A stretch of DNA of 51,533 bases from Succinatimonas hippei YIT 12066 (lineage in GTDB: Bacteria; Pseudomonadota; Gammaproteobacteria; Enterobacterales; Succinivibrionaceae). Both the position numbers and the translations under genes were made by a program. This document shows positions 15,964-25,467 of the stretch, piece by piece (positions within the stretch are counted from its first letter, which is position 1; each line of letters opens with the position of its first letter). The DNA is taken from positions 1 to 51,533 of the forward strand of contig NZ_GL831071.1 of NCBI RefSeq assembly GCF_000188195.1. Direction: 5' to 3'. The notes beneath the pieces were generated by a model that saw only the letters and a program-made list of their open reading frames with translations, ran no database searches and had not been told where the DNA came from.

Positions 15964-18660
15964 CTACATAATCAGCTTAAGGATCGGAGCTGCCAAAATA
16001 CCGCAACTGTCCGGTCCGCTTTTACGCCACTTGCTATGTTGATAATAATAGTTGGCAGCCGAAGTATATAATTCAATTTCCAAAAGATTAGCCCCTATCT
16101 TAAGCTCTGTATTCAAAGAAAAACAATAGTCTTGACCTAAGCTTTGTCCAACTAAAACTTTATTTAAATAAATCTTTACTCCGTCATGACATGACGGCAA
16201 CAATAACTTAGCCTCTTTACATGAGCTTTCAAGTAAAAAATTTATCTGATATAAAGCCTTTCCTGCAAAGTTTTCAAATCCTTGTTTTTCAAGACCGCAT
16301 TCTACACTGATGGGACAAAACTCACGTTCTACTGTTGTAACTGACCATCCGTCTTTAAGCGTACGATAAATTTCTTTATCAAAATCGCTAAGAATAAAAC
16401 AAGCAATCTCATACGGATTAAGGAAAACGGAATGTACGCGTTGTTTGTACGACTCTTTAGCAAACTCAGCACCGGAAAAATCCAGCTTACTGAGCAGTGA
16501 ACTTTTATCACCGACAATATTAAGAGCAAGATAATTGTGACTGTCATTAAAAATGCACAACGCATAACCGTCATCAGTTCTTAATATTTTTGACCACACC
16601 GGATCTTTACGTGGGGAAAATTCAAGATGAATTCTTTCTTCTTTTAAAAATGATAACGCCTTTTCTAATTTAGGAGCATAAGCTTCATTGAGCTCTTCTA
16701 ATGAAAAATCAATTGGATGTACAAGCAAATCAGATATTAAATCGCTCACCTCTCTTGCAGCTTCATCGTCCTCACCGTAAGCTACAATACGAGGCAAAGA
16801 TCCGACAAAAAAGATTTTAAGCCCGTCTTCGGCAAATTCTTTAATAAGCTTAAGAGTCTTAGCTGATTTTACTACCTTAACATCCGGCAATAGCAAAGCA
16901 CTAAAACTCTCTTTTCCTAATATAAGTTTCCCATTCTCTACATGAGCCTTATCAAGATAGTCTTCATCTAAAAATAGATAATCATAAGCATGAGTACTTA
17001 AATATTTAGCTACATCAGCACAAATGCTGCCGTATTCCCGATTCATTCCGCTTACGTAAAAATTTCGGCGCGGATAGAAAATTGCCAAATCAAAAACAGG
17101 ATTTCCGGCATCAAGAAATTCCGCAACTATTGCAGAATCCTTACAAATTTTCGTAAAAAACGGTCGATACCAAGGTTCAAAATTAATCCCCGGAGAAAAA
17201 TCCAAACGCGGATTCTTAAAAATTTCATCATTATCTAAAGTTCCGTCATCAAGATAAAAAGCGTGCATCAAAAATTGACGCATTCCTAAAATATGATGAC
17301 GCATGACTTGAGCATAAAGCTCCAGCGGCTTTAACTCCCAAAAACCGGCACCGAAATGTGATCCTTTTTCCTCCCGACCGTAGTATTGTTCTAAAATACA
17401 GCCGCTTCTTCCATTTGCTCGTGCTACAGAATCACCCATTTTGGCTGAAATCTGAGAAATTGAGTTCTTCGCATCTACAGCAGTGATATCACGTAAGGCG
17501 TCCAATGCAAAATAATCAAGTGCAAAGTTGCAGCGGTTATCTTCAGTAATTACCGTATCGGCAAAATTCCATGAATGCACATGACCTAAAACCTCATGCC
17601 CGCTGAATAATAAATTATGATCACTACACCATTTTCTTAAAGGTTCAAAATAGTTTCTAAAAGCAAGATGAGCGTAGGTTTCAAACACGCAGCAGCGTTT
17701 AGCGGCACTATCGTTAAAATAATCCCCTAACAAAGAAATAAGACAATGCGCTTTTTCTAACTCACCCCCTGCTGATAAAAGATCCGAAAACTCTTTTGAA
17801 AACATTAAAGAAGAACGGACTTGAGAGGTATTTTCTCGCCATTGATAAAAACATGAATGCGGTTGATCAAAAAATGTATAACGTACCGTAGTACCTAAAT
17901 GGTCACCCAGTGCCTTTGCATAAGGTTCATACGTTGTTTTAATAAAAGCTTGAGCCGTCTGCGGTAACAGATAATTCACCATACGTGAGCTTTTACAGCG
18001 AGCTGCAGCAAAAAGTGCCAATTTGCTTTCAGAATTCAAATACGGAAGAAATTCTTTTTTTACTTTAATTTTTATCCCTTGATCATCACAGCAGCAATCA
18101 AATTGTGTTTTATCAAGTATCGCCAGTTTTTTACCGTCTGCCGTAAAATTATAAACTCCTACAATCTCCCACTCATCCCATAAAGCTTTTCCGCCTTCAT
18201 AAATCCAGTTTTTACCTATTTCAAACAAACATTGGGCATCTCCTGAGCTTATTGAGCTTATCTTAAGTTCAGCATATGCGTCACTATCGTCAATATTCTT
18301 AAGGCTCCAAAACAGATGGCGTTCTTTTACTGTGGGATCAAGCTTTACGCACAATCCTCCTGCATGACCTGACTGCCAATTATAATCATCATAAATTCCC
18401 ATCATGAGCTTTAGCTCACGTGCCCTATCGGCGCAATAACGATAAGCCGTTAAAAAACGATCACTTAAATAATCATTTATAGGAGTAGCAAGTCTTGCTG
18501 CAATTTGAAATGATCCGAACCCTCCGCTTTTAAGTTCTTTTAACTTGGCATCTATTTCATCGCATGCAGGAATACGCTGCCAAAACCAATAACATGCAGG
18601 CAGATGCCATTTATCCGGATGTTTGATCCTTTCAGCTAACTTACCTCTTACCTTACACAT
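15964..18660 (-). CDS. Putative glycoside hydrolase (GH106-like) with C-terminal sugar-binding domain
   Basis: An 898-residue protein without a signal peptide. The N terminus (WHLPACYWFWQRIP, then a Gly-rich GGFGSFQIAAR) and a long alpha/beta region with GIYDDYNWQSGHAGG, FSGHEVLGHVHSW and FEPWYRPF recall GH106-type and related uncharacterised glycosyl hydrolases. The last ~110 residues look like a galactose-binding jelly-roll domain (LLLPSCHDGVKIYLNKVLVG, GANLLEIELYT). Cytoplasmic location is expected, so the substrate should be a small imported glycoside. The start overlaps the upstream permease gene by 13 bases, so the two are translated as a unit. Family membership is moderately supported and substrate is unknown. 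Confidence 0.6.
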   Translation of the reverse strand: MCKVRGKLAERIKHPDKWHLPACYWFWQRIPACDEIDAKLKELKSGGFGSFQIAARLATPINDYLSDRFLTAYRYCADRARELKLMMGIYDDYNWQSGHAGGLCVKLDPTVKERHLFWSLKNIDDSDAYAELKISSISSGDAQCLFEIGKNWIYEGGKALWDEWEIVGVYNFTADGKKLAILDKTQFDCCCDDQGIKIKVKKEFLPYLNSESKLALFAAARCKSSRMVNYLLPQTAQAFIKTTYEPYAKALGDHLGTTVRYTFFDQPHSCFYQWRENTSQVRSSLMFSKEFSDLLSAGGELEKAHCLISLLGDYFNDSAAKRCCVFETYAHLAFRNYFEPLRKWCSDHNLLFSGHEVLGHVHSWNFADTVITEDNRCNFALDYFALDALRDITAVDAKNSISQISAKMGDSVARANGRSGCILEQYYGREEKGSHFGAGFWELKPLELYAQVMRHHILGMRQFLMHAFYLDDGTLDNDEIFKNPRLDFSPGINFEPWYRPFFTKICKDSAIVAEFLDAGNPVFDLAIFYPRRNFYVSGMNREYGSICADVAKYLSTHAYDYLFLDEDYLDKAHVENGKLILGKESFSALLLPDVKVVKSAKTLKLIKEFAEDGLKIFFVGSLPRIVAYGEDDEAAREVSDLISDLLVHPIDFSLEELNEAYAPKLEKALSFLKEERIHLEFSPRKDPVWSKILRTDDGYALCIFNDSHNYLALNIVGDKSSLLSKLDFSGAEFAKESYKQRVHSVFLNPYEIACFILSDFDKEIYRTLKDGWSVTTVEREFCPISVECGLEKQGFENFAGKALYQINFLLESSCKEAKLLLPSCHDGVKIYLNKVLVGQSLGQDYCFSLNTELKIGANLLEIELYTSAANYYYQHSKWRKSGPDSCGILAAPILKLIM

Positions 18661-20144
18661 TTAGGTCTTTTCTCCGCATAATTGTTCGGCAATTCGGTTT
18701 TTCCTAAAACAAAAGTTATAATCGCATAAATTGCAGCACCTGCTGCCATTGACACAATGACACCGACATTAGCAGATGCAAACACACTTTGTTTAGTTTC
18801 CTCAGTTAACAAGAAGCCGACAAAATGAGCGATATTCGGATCCCATGAGGTGATGGTACCCAAACCGATAATCGATGCCGCAATTAAACTGAAAAGTGCT
18901 CCTTTGCGATAATTCAGTCCCCCGCTGCCTAAAGGCTGAGCCAATGAAACATCCCAGTTAAGTCGTTTTTGTCTTATAAAATCAACAAGCTCAATAGCAC
19001 CCATTGACCCCAAAACCACAGATACCGCAGCTAAGAAAGCTTGAAAAGTCGATAAGAAAGAATCTGAGACGAACAAAAGATAAAAAGCTCCAAAAGCAAT
19101 AATAAGCGCATTTAATGCCGTAGTTACTGCTCGCGATGTAGGAAGTCCCAAAGCCATTAAGGCAAGCCCTGAACTATAAACTCCTGTCATCGCAGCAGAA
19201 AGCAAAGATATGATAATAACAATGCAAAAAGGAACATAAAACCAAAAAGGCAGCAAAGCGGTAAGTGCGCCTATAGGCTGAGATGCGGCAGCAGCTGTCA
19301 AATCCGGATTAGAGTCTGCAAGCAGTACTCCTAAGATTAACAAAACGGCAACCGGCAACGAAATACCCAAAGAAGTCCAAAAAATAATGCCTCCGGCTTT
19401 AGTGTTTTTAGGCAGATAACGACAAAAATCCCCGCCGTAATTTAAAAATCCTAAACCGACCATGGTCATTGCCATAACCATACCGCCGATACAGGTTATA
19501 AAATCTGCAGACTCATGTGATCCTAAAGCAGAAAAATTAATATGCGGAATAATCATGAAAATAAAAATCACCGTCATGATGCTTGTAACAACAGCGATAT
19601 ATTTTTCAACACGAACAATAAGTTGATACCCGTATACGGCAACTGACATGCTCAAAAAAAGAACAACAATAAACCAACAAACAAGACACGTTGTGGTATA
19701 AGTACCGTCAGCATTGGCACACAATGACGGAAACAGTTTGGCAAACAAATCGGCACCGGTAGTTGCCGAAAGCGTAATAATCGTGACTTTCCAACCCATA
19801 TTGGAAATATAGGCAAAAAGAGTCGGAAATTTATTTCCTTTAAAGCCGAAAGCCATGCGCGTCTGGGTTAAGGTAGGAAGTCCCGTACGCGGTCCGCCCA
19901 CAGCTAAAATACCCACTAATGTACTTGATAAAAAATACCCTATAACCCCAAAAGCAATAGCTTGTAAAAAGCTCATGCCTAAACTGTAAACATAAATACC
20001 GTAGGTAATCCCCAAAATAGATACATTCCAGGAAAACCACACCGGGAAAAGACCGAACGGAGTACCGTAACGCTCATTTTCAGGGATCGGATTAACACCG
20101 TTGGTCTCCAGCCTAACGCCCGTGTTGCCGCTATTGCTTGACAT
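18648..20144 (-). CDS. NCS1-family permease (cytosine/purine/hydantoin-like)
   Basis: A 498-residue membrane protein with about twelve hydrophobic segments and a hydrophilic N terminus. The N-terminal stretch NERYGTPFGLFPVWFSWNV, then LVGILAVGGPRTGLPTLTQTR and NYGGDFCRYLP match the NCS1 nucleobase-cation symporter family (CodB/PurP-like). Substrates in the family include cytosine, hydantoins, allantoin and thiamine precursors. Here the gene directly precedes and overlaps a cytoplasmic glycosidase, suggesting the imported molecule is a glycoside or nucleoside-like compound. Specificity cannot be assigned. Confidence 0.85.
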   Translation of the reverse strand: MSSNSGNTGVRLETNGVNPIPENERYGTPFGLFPVWFSWNVSILGITYGIYVYSLGMSFLQAIAFGVIGYFLSSTLVGILAVGGPRTGLPTLTQTRMAFGFKGNKFPTLFAYISNMGWKVTIITLSATTGADLFAKLFPSLCANADGTYTTTCLVCWFIVVLFLSMSVAVYGYQLIVRVEKYIAVVTSIMTVIFIFMIIPHINFSALGSHESADFITCIGGMVMAMTMVGLGFLNYGGDFCRYLPKNTKAGGIIFWTSLGISLPVAVLLILGVLLADSNPDLTAAAASQPIGALTALLPFWFYVPFCIVIIISLLSAAMTGVYSSGLALMALGLPTSRAVTTALNALIIAFGAFYLLFVSDSFLSTFQAFLAAVSVVLGSMGAIELVDFIRQKRLNWDVSLAQPLGSGGLNYRKGALFSLIAASIIGLGTITSWDPNIAHFVGFLLTEETKQSVFASANVGVIVSMAAGAAIYAIITFVLGKTELPNNYAEKRPKCVR

Positions 20145-20289
20145 AATATGTTCCTATCTGTAAAAGATGATGAAATTTAAACGTACAATTATACCCATTT
20201 TGCCGGTTATGCTTTCTAATGGAACACAAAGGTGCAAAACAGTTAATTCTATCAAAAGAGCTACAAAATTTAGCTTACTATAAGCTGAC

Positions 20290-20318
20290 TTGACGGCATG
20301 ATAGTTAGCATTAATAAT
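20290..20318 (+). promoter_or_regulatory. Probable promoter of the phosphatase-tag operon
   Basis: TTGACG (20290-20295) and AATAAT (20313-20318) are 17 bases apart in the divergent region upstream of the rightward phosphatase gene. The spacing and boxes fit sigma-70, and the leader would be about 60 bases. Confidence 0.5.
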
Positions 20319-20382
20319 TACAACAACTCTTTCAATTTCATCTCTTAAATCAATTTAATAATTTCAACCAGCTAATACGAAT

Positions 20383-20862
20383 ATGATTAATATAATTTTT
20401 GTCTGTCACGGCAATATATGCCGCTCACCTATGGCCGAATTCATATTTAAAGATATGATAAAAAAAGAACATCTTGAGCACGAATTCAATATTGCCTCAG
20501 CCGCAACTTCGACAGAAGAAATCGGAAATCCGGTTTATCCGCCGGTTAAAGCATTGCTCGAAAGTAAAGGTTTATCTTGTAAAGGTAAACGCGCTCGTCA
20601 AATAACTAAAGATGATTTAGATTTTTATGATTATATTATCCTTATGGATAATAATAATTTACGCAATCTGTCTTATCTTTATCCGCAAGCTAACCAAAAT
20701 AAAATCCATCTTTTAATGGACTTTACCGGAACAAAAGGACAAGAAGTCGACGATCCGTGGTATACCGATAACTTTGCTCTTGCTTATAATGATATTAAAC
20801 AAGGCTGTACTGCTCTGCTACATTTTTTAAAAGAAAAACATGATAAAAAAACATCGCTGTAA
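20383..20862 (+). CDS. Low-molecular-weight protein tyrosine phosphatase
   Basis: A 159-residue cytoplasmic phosphatase. The P-loop CHGNICRSPMAEF (C-x5-R, about residues 8-20) is at the N terminus and the general-acid segment DDPWYTDNF is near residue 126. Both match the LMW-PTP family. Standalone LMW-PTPs of this kind act on phosphotyrosine or arginine phosphate; there is no tyrosine kinase or exopolysaccharide gene nearby, so a housekeeping role is likelier than capsule control. Its last 23 bases overlap the next gene, tag. Confidence 0.93.
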   Translation: MINIIFVCHGNICRSPMAEFIFKDMIKKEHLEHEFNIASAATSTEEIGNPVYPPVKALLESKGLSCKGKRARQITKDDLDFYDYIILMDNNNLRNLSYLYPQANQNKIHLLMDFTGTKGQEVDDPWYTDNFALAYNDIKQGCTALLHFLKEKHDKKTSL

Positions 20863-21394
20863 ATGGGTTAATCTTAATAACCCGTTATATGTTGCTTACC
20901 ACGATACGGAGTGGGGAAATCCGGTCTTTGACGATCACTGTCTTTTTGAAATGCTTATTCTTGAGTCATTTCAGGCCGGACTTTCCTGGGAATGTGTTTT
21001 AAATAAAAGAAAAGATTTTAAAATCGCCTTCGATAATTTTGAGCTGAATAAAGTCATTAATTATGATGACAATAAAATAGCTGAACTATTAAGTAATGAA
21101 AAAATAATCCGCAATCGCCTTAAAATTAAAGCCGCCATCAGTAACGCTAAGATTTTTAAAGAGATACAAAAAGAGACTAAATCATTCAGCAACTATCTAT
21201 GGCACTGGACAGATTACAAAATAATCCATGAAACGGGAAAAACCTCATCGGCCCTTTCTGATGCAATTTCTAAAGATTTACAAAAACGTGGAATGAAATT
21301 TGTCGGAACAACAATTATTTATTCATATCTACAAGCTGTGGGAGTAATAAACTCCCACGAAAAAGATTGTTTTTTAGCGCCCCAAATCCGCTAA
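20840..21394 (+). CDS. tag: DNA-3-methyladenine glycosylase I
   Basis: A 184-residue base-excision enzyme removing 3-methyladenine. HRCKWVNLNNPLYVAYHDTEWG at the N terminus (given here as two parts, HRCKW and YHDTEWG), LFEMLILESFQAGLSWECVL and the C-terminal SHEKDCF are diagnostic. The Cys and His at both ends form the zinc snap. It overlaps the phosphatase gene by 23 bases and its end overlaps the convergent pdxB end by four bases. Confidence 0.95.
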   Translation: MIKKHRCKWVNLNNPLYVAYHDTEWGNPVFDDHCLFEMLILESFQAGLSWECVLNKRKDFKIAFDNFELNKVINYDDNKIAELLSNEKIIRNRLKIKAAISNAKIFKEIQKETKSFSNYLWHWTDYKIIHETGKTSSALSDAISKDLQKRGMKFVGTTIIYSYLQAVGVINSHEKDCFLAPQIR

Positions 21395-22521
21395 TCGCCG
21401 CTTAAAGAAAAGCCAAGCCCTTTTAACGTCTCTTTATATTCTATCGGGACATTTTGCAATGTAAGTGATGATAATTCACGCCTTTCCCGATAGTTTTTCC
21501 GCAAAGCATCAAAACTCTTACCGTCAACGCAACGATTTTTAAATAGATAACTATCACGGCGAACATCATAAATAGAAAAAACCAAGCGAGAAATCAAATC
21601 GCGGTCAAGACTATCAATTCTGCCTATATCAAGTTCAGAAAACTCAGGCAAAGGAACAATAAAAGAACTTTTTAAAGGGATATTCAAATATTTGCACATA
21701 CTTACTGCAAGCATATACGCAGCTCTACGCTTTGACTCATATGAATATCCGGCAATATGAGCAGTTGCCCCTTCAAGAAAAGGAATCAACTTCTTATATG
21801 AAATGTCAGGCTCTCCCTCAAATACATCAAGCCATACTCTTAATTTCTCTCCTTTTTCAAACAACGTAAGCAATGCCTTATTATCAAGTACCGGTCCGCG
21901 TGACGCATTTATAAGAAAGCCCTTGCCGATCTTTGTTTGTAACGCACTCTCATCAATAAGATGGTAAGTTTTATATTTACCTTCTTTAATAAGCGGAACA
22001 TGAAAAGTCGTAAAATCACAGTTAAGACATTCTTCAAGACTTGCTCCATATTCCTTTTGTCCTGCGGCAAATAAAGGAGGATCGCGTTTAACAACACGCA
22101 TATTCAAAGCATGTGCCTTTTTAATCACTTCAGAGCCTGTATTGCCGCAGCCCACTACCCCTATAGACATTCCGTCAAGTTTTAAATCATAGCGCTGAGC
22201 AAAAACCAACAGCACGGACAAAATATAATCGCCAACACTTTCTTTATTTGCCCCGGGAGCTGAAGCAAAACCGATCTTAAGCTGTTTTAACAATTCCTCA
22301 TCAACATGATCACAACCTGCAGTGGCAGTCCCAATAAATCTTAGCTTTGCAGCGTGTGCAAGCAGCTCTCTATCAACTTTTGTCACTGAACGAATCATCA
22401 AAGCATCAATATCTTTAAGATCGTCTCCTGCAATATCGCGCCCCGGTTTTAACACGACTTCACCATATGGAGAAAAAACTTCCATAGCATTCGGCATGGC
22501 GCTATCGACTAAAATCTTCAT
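21391..22521 (-). CDS. pdxB: Erythronate-4-phosphate dehydrogenase
   Basis: Second step of the DXP-dependent pyridoxal phosphate pathway: NAD-dependent oxidation of 4-phosphoerythronate. The D-2-hydroxyacid dehydrogenase signs are GVVGCGNTGSEV (NAD-binding, about 124-135), FLINASRGPVLDNKAL, LDVFEGEPDI and HIAGYSYESKRRAA with the catalytic His. The C-terminal ~80 residues form the PdxB-specific dimerisation region, shorter and divergent here. The open frame extends ten codons upstream to 22551, but MKILVDSAMPNA at 22521 matches the usual PdxB N terminus, so that start is used. Confidence 0.93.
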   Translation of the reverse strand: MKILVDSAMPNAMEVFSPYGEVVLKPGRDIAGDDLKDIDALMIRSVTKVDRELLAHAAKLRFIGTATAGCDHVDEELLKQLKIGFASAPGANKESVGDYILSVLLVFAQRYDLKLDGMSIGVVGCGNTGSEVIKKAHALNMRVVKRDPPLFAAGQKEYGASLEECLNCDFTTFHVPLIKEGKYKTYHLIDESALQTKIGKGFLINASRGPVLDNKALLTLFEKGEKLRVWLDVFEGEPDISYKKLIPFLEGATAHIAGYSYESKRRAAYMLAVSMCKYLNIPLKSSFIVPLPEFSELDIGRIDSLDRDLISRLVFSIYDVRRDSYLFKNRCVDGKSFDALRKNYRERRELSSLTLQNVPIEYKETLKGLGFSLSGD

Positions 22522-22698
22522 GTTTCTTTTGTCCGCAAAGTACTTAAGCACAATTTTTGCAGTAAATTATATGAATTTTTCTTATAAATAAAAAAAGTCC
22601 CAGTTCACACTATTAAACGCTTACTGCTTAAATCACTATAAGGCATGATAGAAAAAACATTTTAGTCCGTTCAATTTTTTCTTAAACCCATAAGAGCA

Positions 22699-22707
22699 TG
22701 TTATAAT
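22699..22707 (+). promoter_or_regulatory. Probable extended -10 promoter of purT
   Basis: TGTTATAAT is a perfect extended -10 element (TGn plus TATAAT at 22702-22707). The -35 position is weak, as is common with extended -10 promoters. The purT leader would be about 100 bases. No E. coli-type PurR box is visible. Confidence 0.5.
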
Positions 22708-22812
22708 TTTAATTTAGGTTAAGGAAATAAAAATCCTTTTTTATTTTAATAAGTTAGCTTTTACAAGTACTTATCTTATTAATACATTTCAGAGCTAAAA
22801 GAAGGTTTACTT

Positions 22813-24012
22813 ATGGCATCAGCTATCAGCATTCATAATACCGTTAACGGTCGCCCGACCACCGCTTTACTTTTAGGTTCGGGAGAATTAGGTAAAGAAG
22901 TTGCCATTGAACTTATACGCCTGGGAATAAAAGTAATAGCCTGCGATCGCTATGACAATGCCCCTGCTATGCAAGTTGCCCAAGACAAAGCTGTTATTAA
23001 CATGAAAGATCACGATGAGCTTTCAGCTTTAATTCATAAAGTAAAACCTGATTTTGTAATTCCCGAGATTGAGGCAATCTCCACTTCTACATTAATGGAA
23101 CTTGAAGAAAAAGAAGGCCTTCATGTGGTTCCGTGCGCGCACGCCGCTCATATTACAATGAACCGCGAAGCAATAAGAACATTAGCCGCAGAAAAATTGG
23201 GATTACCTACTTCAAAATATTTCTTTGCCTCTTCTCTTGCAGAAATTAAAGCTAATATCGATAAAATCGGTTTTCCCTGCATAATGAAGCCTACTATGAG
23301 CTCTTCTGGTAAAGGTCAGAGTACGGTAAAAGCTCCTGAAGATGTTGAAAAGGCTTGGGACTACGCTTTAAAAGCCGGCCGCGGCGGTGAGCAGAGAGTA
23401 ATTGTGGAAAGCATGGTAAAATTTGACCGTGAAATAACTCTACTAACCGTTCATGCCGTAGACGGGATTCACTTCTGCCAACCCATCGGCCACCGTCAGG
23501 AAAACGGTGATTACCGAGAATCATGGCAGCCTGAACCTTTAACTGATACCGTTTTAGATGAATGCAAACGCATCGCTTCAACTGTTGTTAAGGCATTAGG
23601 CGGATACGGAATTTTCGGTGTGGAATTATTCATTTGCGGCGATAAAGTAATTTTCTCGGAATTATCTCCTCGCCCGCATGATACCGGCATGGTAACTTTA
23701 ATTTCTCAAGACATGTCAGAATTTGCTCTGCATGTTCGTGCCTTATTAGGTCTTCCTATAGGTAATATAGCTTTCTACGGACCTTCAGCATCAGCAGCCG
23801 TCTTAGTGAAAGGTGAAGGCAATAATCTTACCTATTCAAATCTTGATAAAGCTTTGAGCATGGCTCCTGATTGTGCCGTCAGAATTTTCGGTAAACCCGA
23901 AATCCATGGAGAAAGACGTATGGGAGTGGCTTTAGCACGCGGATCCGACGTTAAAGACGCTGTAGCAAAGGCCTGCGCTGTACGAGATAATATTGTTTTT
24001 GAGGCCAAATAA
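22813..24012 (+). CDS. purT: Formate-dependent phosphoribosylglycinamide formyltransferase (PurT)
   Basis: A 399-residue ATP-grasp enzyme making formyl-GAR from GAR, formate and ATP in purine synthesis. It shows the N-terminal [19 protein letters not shown], the ATP-grasp loop [13 protein letters not shown] (about 158-170), [20 protein letters not shown] and PHDTGMVTL. Use of formate fits a fermenting organism. Its stop overlaps the next ATG by one base (TAATG), making purT the first gene of a tight three-gene unit. Confidence 0.97.
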   Translation: MASAISIHNTVNGRPTTALLLGSGELGKEVAIELIRLGIKVIACDRYDNAPAMQVAQDKAVINMKDHDELSALIHKVKPDFVIPEIEAISTSTLMELEEKEGLHVVPCAHAAHITMNREAIRTLAAEKLGLPTSKYFFASSLAEIKANIDKIGFPCIMKPTMSSSGKGQSTVKAPEDVEKAWDYALKAGRGGEQRVIVESMVKFDREITLLTVHAVDGIHFCQPIGHRQENGDYRESWQPEPLTDTVLDECKRIASTVVKALGGYGIFGVELFICGDKVIFSELSPRPHDTGMVTLISQDMSEFALHVRALLGLPIGNIAFYGPSASAAVLVKGEGNNLTYSNLDKALSMAPDCAVRIFGKPEIHGERRMGVALARGSDVKDAVAKACAVRDNIVFEAK

Positions 24013-24203
24013 TGTTTTCTCTTGATAACTACGAAAAAATGGATCCTTTTATCTTATTGTCTGCAGTTAATATGCAGCTGCGAGATAATTATCCATCTCT
24101 AGAAGATCTTTGCAAAAGCTTCGATATCGACGAAGAAAAATTAAAAACCCGTTTAAATAACGCGGGATTTACCTACGATAAAGCTCAAAATCAATTTAAA
24201 TAA
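24012..24203 (+). CDS. DUF4250 domain small protein
   Basis: A 63-residue protein matching the small DUF4250 family: it begins near [20 protein letters not shown] and continues MQLRDNYPSLEDLCKSFDID. The pattern of a leading helix followed by a helix-turn-helix-like half is typical. Function is unknown. It overlaps purT by one base and its stop is followed immediately by the ATG of the ExoI-like gene, so all three should be translationally coupled. Confidence 0.75.
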   Translation: MFSLDNYEKMDPFILLSAVNMQLRDNYPSLEDLCKSFDIDEEKLKTRLNNAGFTYDKAQNQFK

Positions 24204-25436
24204 ATGCTAAATCGTCTTGACGGGCAGTACCTTTTCGTACTGCCTTTACCCCTTACTGCGCCCGGCAAAAACGCCAGACTTTACGGCGTTGTTTTATGCC
24301 GTACAGATGCCAATCTAAATCCATTAAGCGAATACGAAATTTTAAGGTGCAAACTGCCGTATAACGCTTTACCCAGTCCTGCATATCTATACACTTTAGA
24401 TCTTAATGTGGATCTCTTGCGCGACGGGATTTGTGAAAGCAAATTCATCAATTGTCTAAAATCTCATTTTGACAACAAAAATCTTACCGTCGTTACTTTT
24501 TCAGCAAGACATCTGCAGGCATTGAATGCTATATCCCTACGTTGTTTCCTTGTACCCGATATACTGCAAAAACCTAAAAGCGTATTTGACGTAAAAACAG
24601 CACTTAACGTAGCTTCAATTTTCGGCACACAAAGCTTCACTGCACAAAGTGATCTGATTGCCAACGCCAAAATTCTTGAACTTTACGAAAATGAAAAAGC
24701 AAATGATCATATTGCACGACTTAAGCTTCTTATAAAACTTTTTAAAAAGCTTATTACCGACAATTACAAGATCGCTGCGTATTTATTAAGGCCGACTGCT
24801 GACAAAATAAACTTTATAAGAAAATCAATCAGTACCCGTGATTGCTTGGCTCTGCTTGATAATACCGAAATAAAAATAATAAAACCAATAAAACTGCAAA
24901 ATACGTTGCTTTATGCGCTGACTTGCAATAATGAAGAAGAACTGAAGTATGAAGCAATAGATCTTGATTTAATGTATATGATTGCTCCTCTTAGTATTTT
25001 GACCCCCGATCGCTTACAAAAATTACATTTTAATTTATCTAATACTTTGTCAATTTTAAAAAGCTCATCTGAAGATCTTATATTTAATACGGACACACTT
25101 CCTTATAAAGACAAATTTTTTATGAATCTTAATGCAGCAGATATGGCTTTTTATGAATCAATAGGCAAAAAAGATCCACACAGCTTATATCCCAATATGG
25201 AAACTGACTCTCAAGTTTTAAGCAATCATTTATTTTTATATCGCTGTGAAAACTTTCAAGGAACACTTACCGATCAAGAGCTTAATAAATATTATGAATA
25301 CTGTGTAAAAAAAATGCGCAAAGATCTTCCGGTATTCTTAAAAGAAGCAAAAATATTGGCTAACAATCTTGAAGAAAATGATGAAGCCGGATTAAAGCGA
25401 ATACGCAATATTATTAGGTTTGCTGAAGAGCTTTAA
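24204..25436 (+). CDS. Catalytically degenerate exonuclease I (SbcB) homologue
   Basis: A 410-residue protein aligning along much of its length with E. coli exonuclease I (475 residues). Supporting matches include VVLCRTDANLNPLSEYEILRC near the N terminus (shown as LCRTDANLN and SEYEILRC), APLSILTPDRLQKLHFNLS, DMAFYESIGKKDPHSLYP and LFLYRCENFQGTLTDQEL near the C terminus. The active site is gone: the DYET position reads LPLPL, the second acidic motif reads TFSARHLQAL, and the motif normally ending HDAMADV reads QSDLIAN. All DEDDh residues appear replaced. The SH3-like and C-terminal helical regions, which bind ssDNA and SSB in ExoI, are better kept. Likely a non-catalytic DNA- or SSB-binding protein (inference). 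Confidence 0.65.
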   Translation: MLNRLDGQYLFVLPLPLTAPGKNARLYGVVLCRTDANLNPLSEYEILRCKLPYNALPSPAYLYTLDLNVDLLRDGICESKFINCLKSHFDNKNLTVVTFSARHLQALNAISLRCFLVPDILQKPKSVFDVKTALNVASIFGTQSFTAQSDLIANAKILELYENEKANDHIARLKLLIKLFKKLITDNYKIAAYLLRPTADKINFIRKSISTRDCLALLDNTEIKIIKPIKLQNTLLYALTCNNEEELKYEAIDLDLMYMIAPLSILTPDRLQKLHFNLSNTLSILKSSSEDLIFNTDTLPYKDKFFMNLNAADMAFYESIGKKDPHSLYPNMETDSQVLSNHLFLYRCENFQGTLTDQELNKYYEYCVKKMRKDLPVFLKEAKILANNLEENDEAGLKRIRNIIRFAEEL

Positions 25437-25460
25437 AGGCGGTTGTTTTTTACCGCCTTT
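25435..25460. terminator. Bidirectional terminator between ExoI-like gene and topA
   Basis: AAAGGCGGT and ACCGCCTTT form a perfect 9-bp stem around a T-rich loop in the 31 bases between two convergent gene ends. It can serve both genes. Confidence 0.8.
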
Positions 25461-25467
25461 TAACCGA

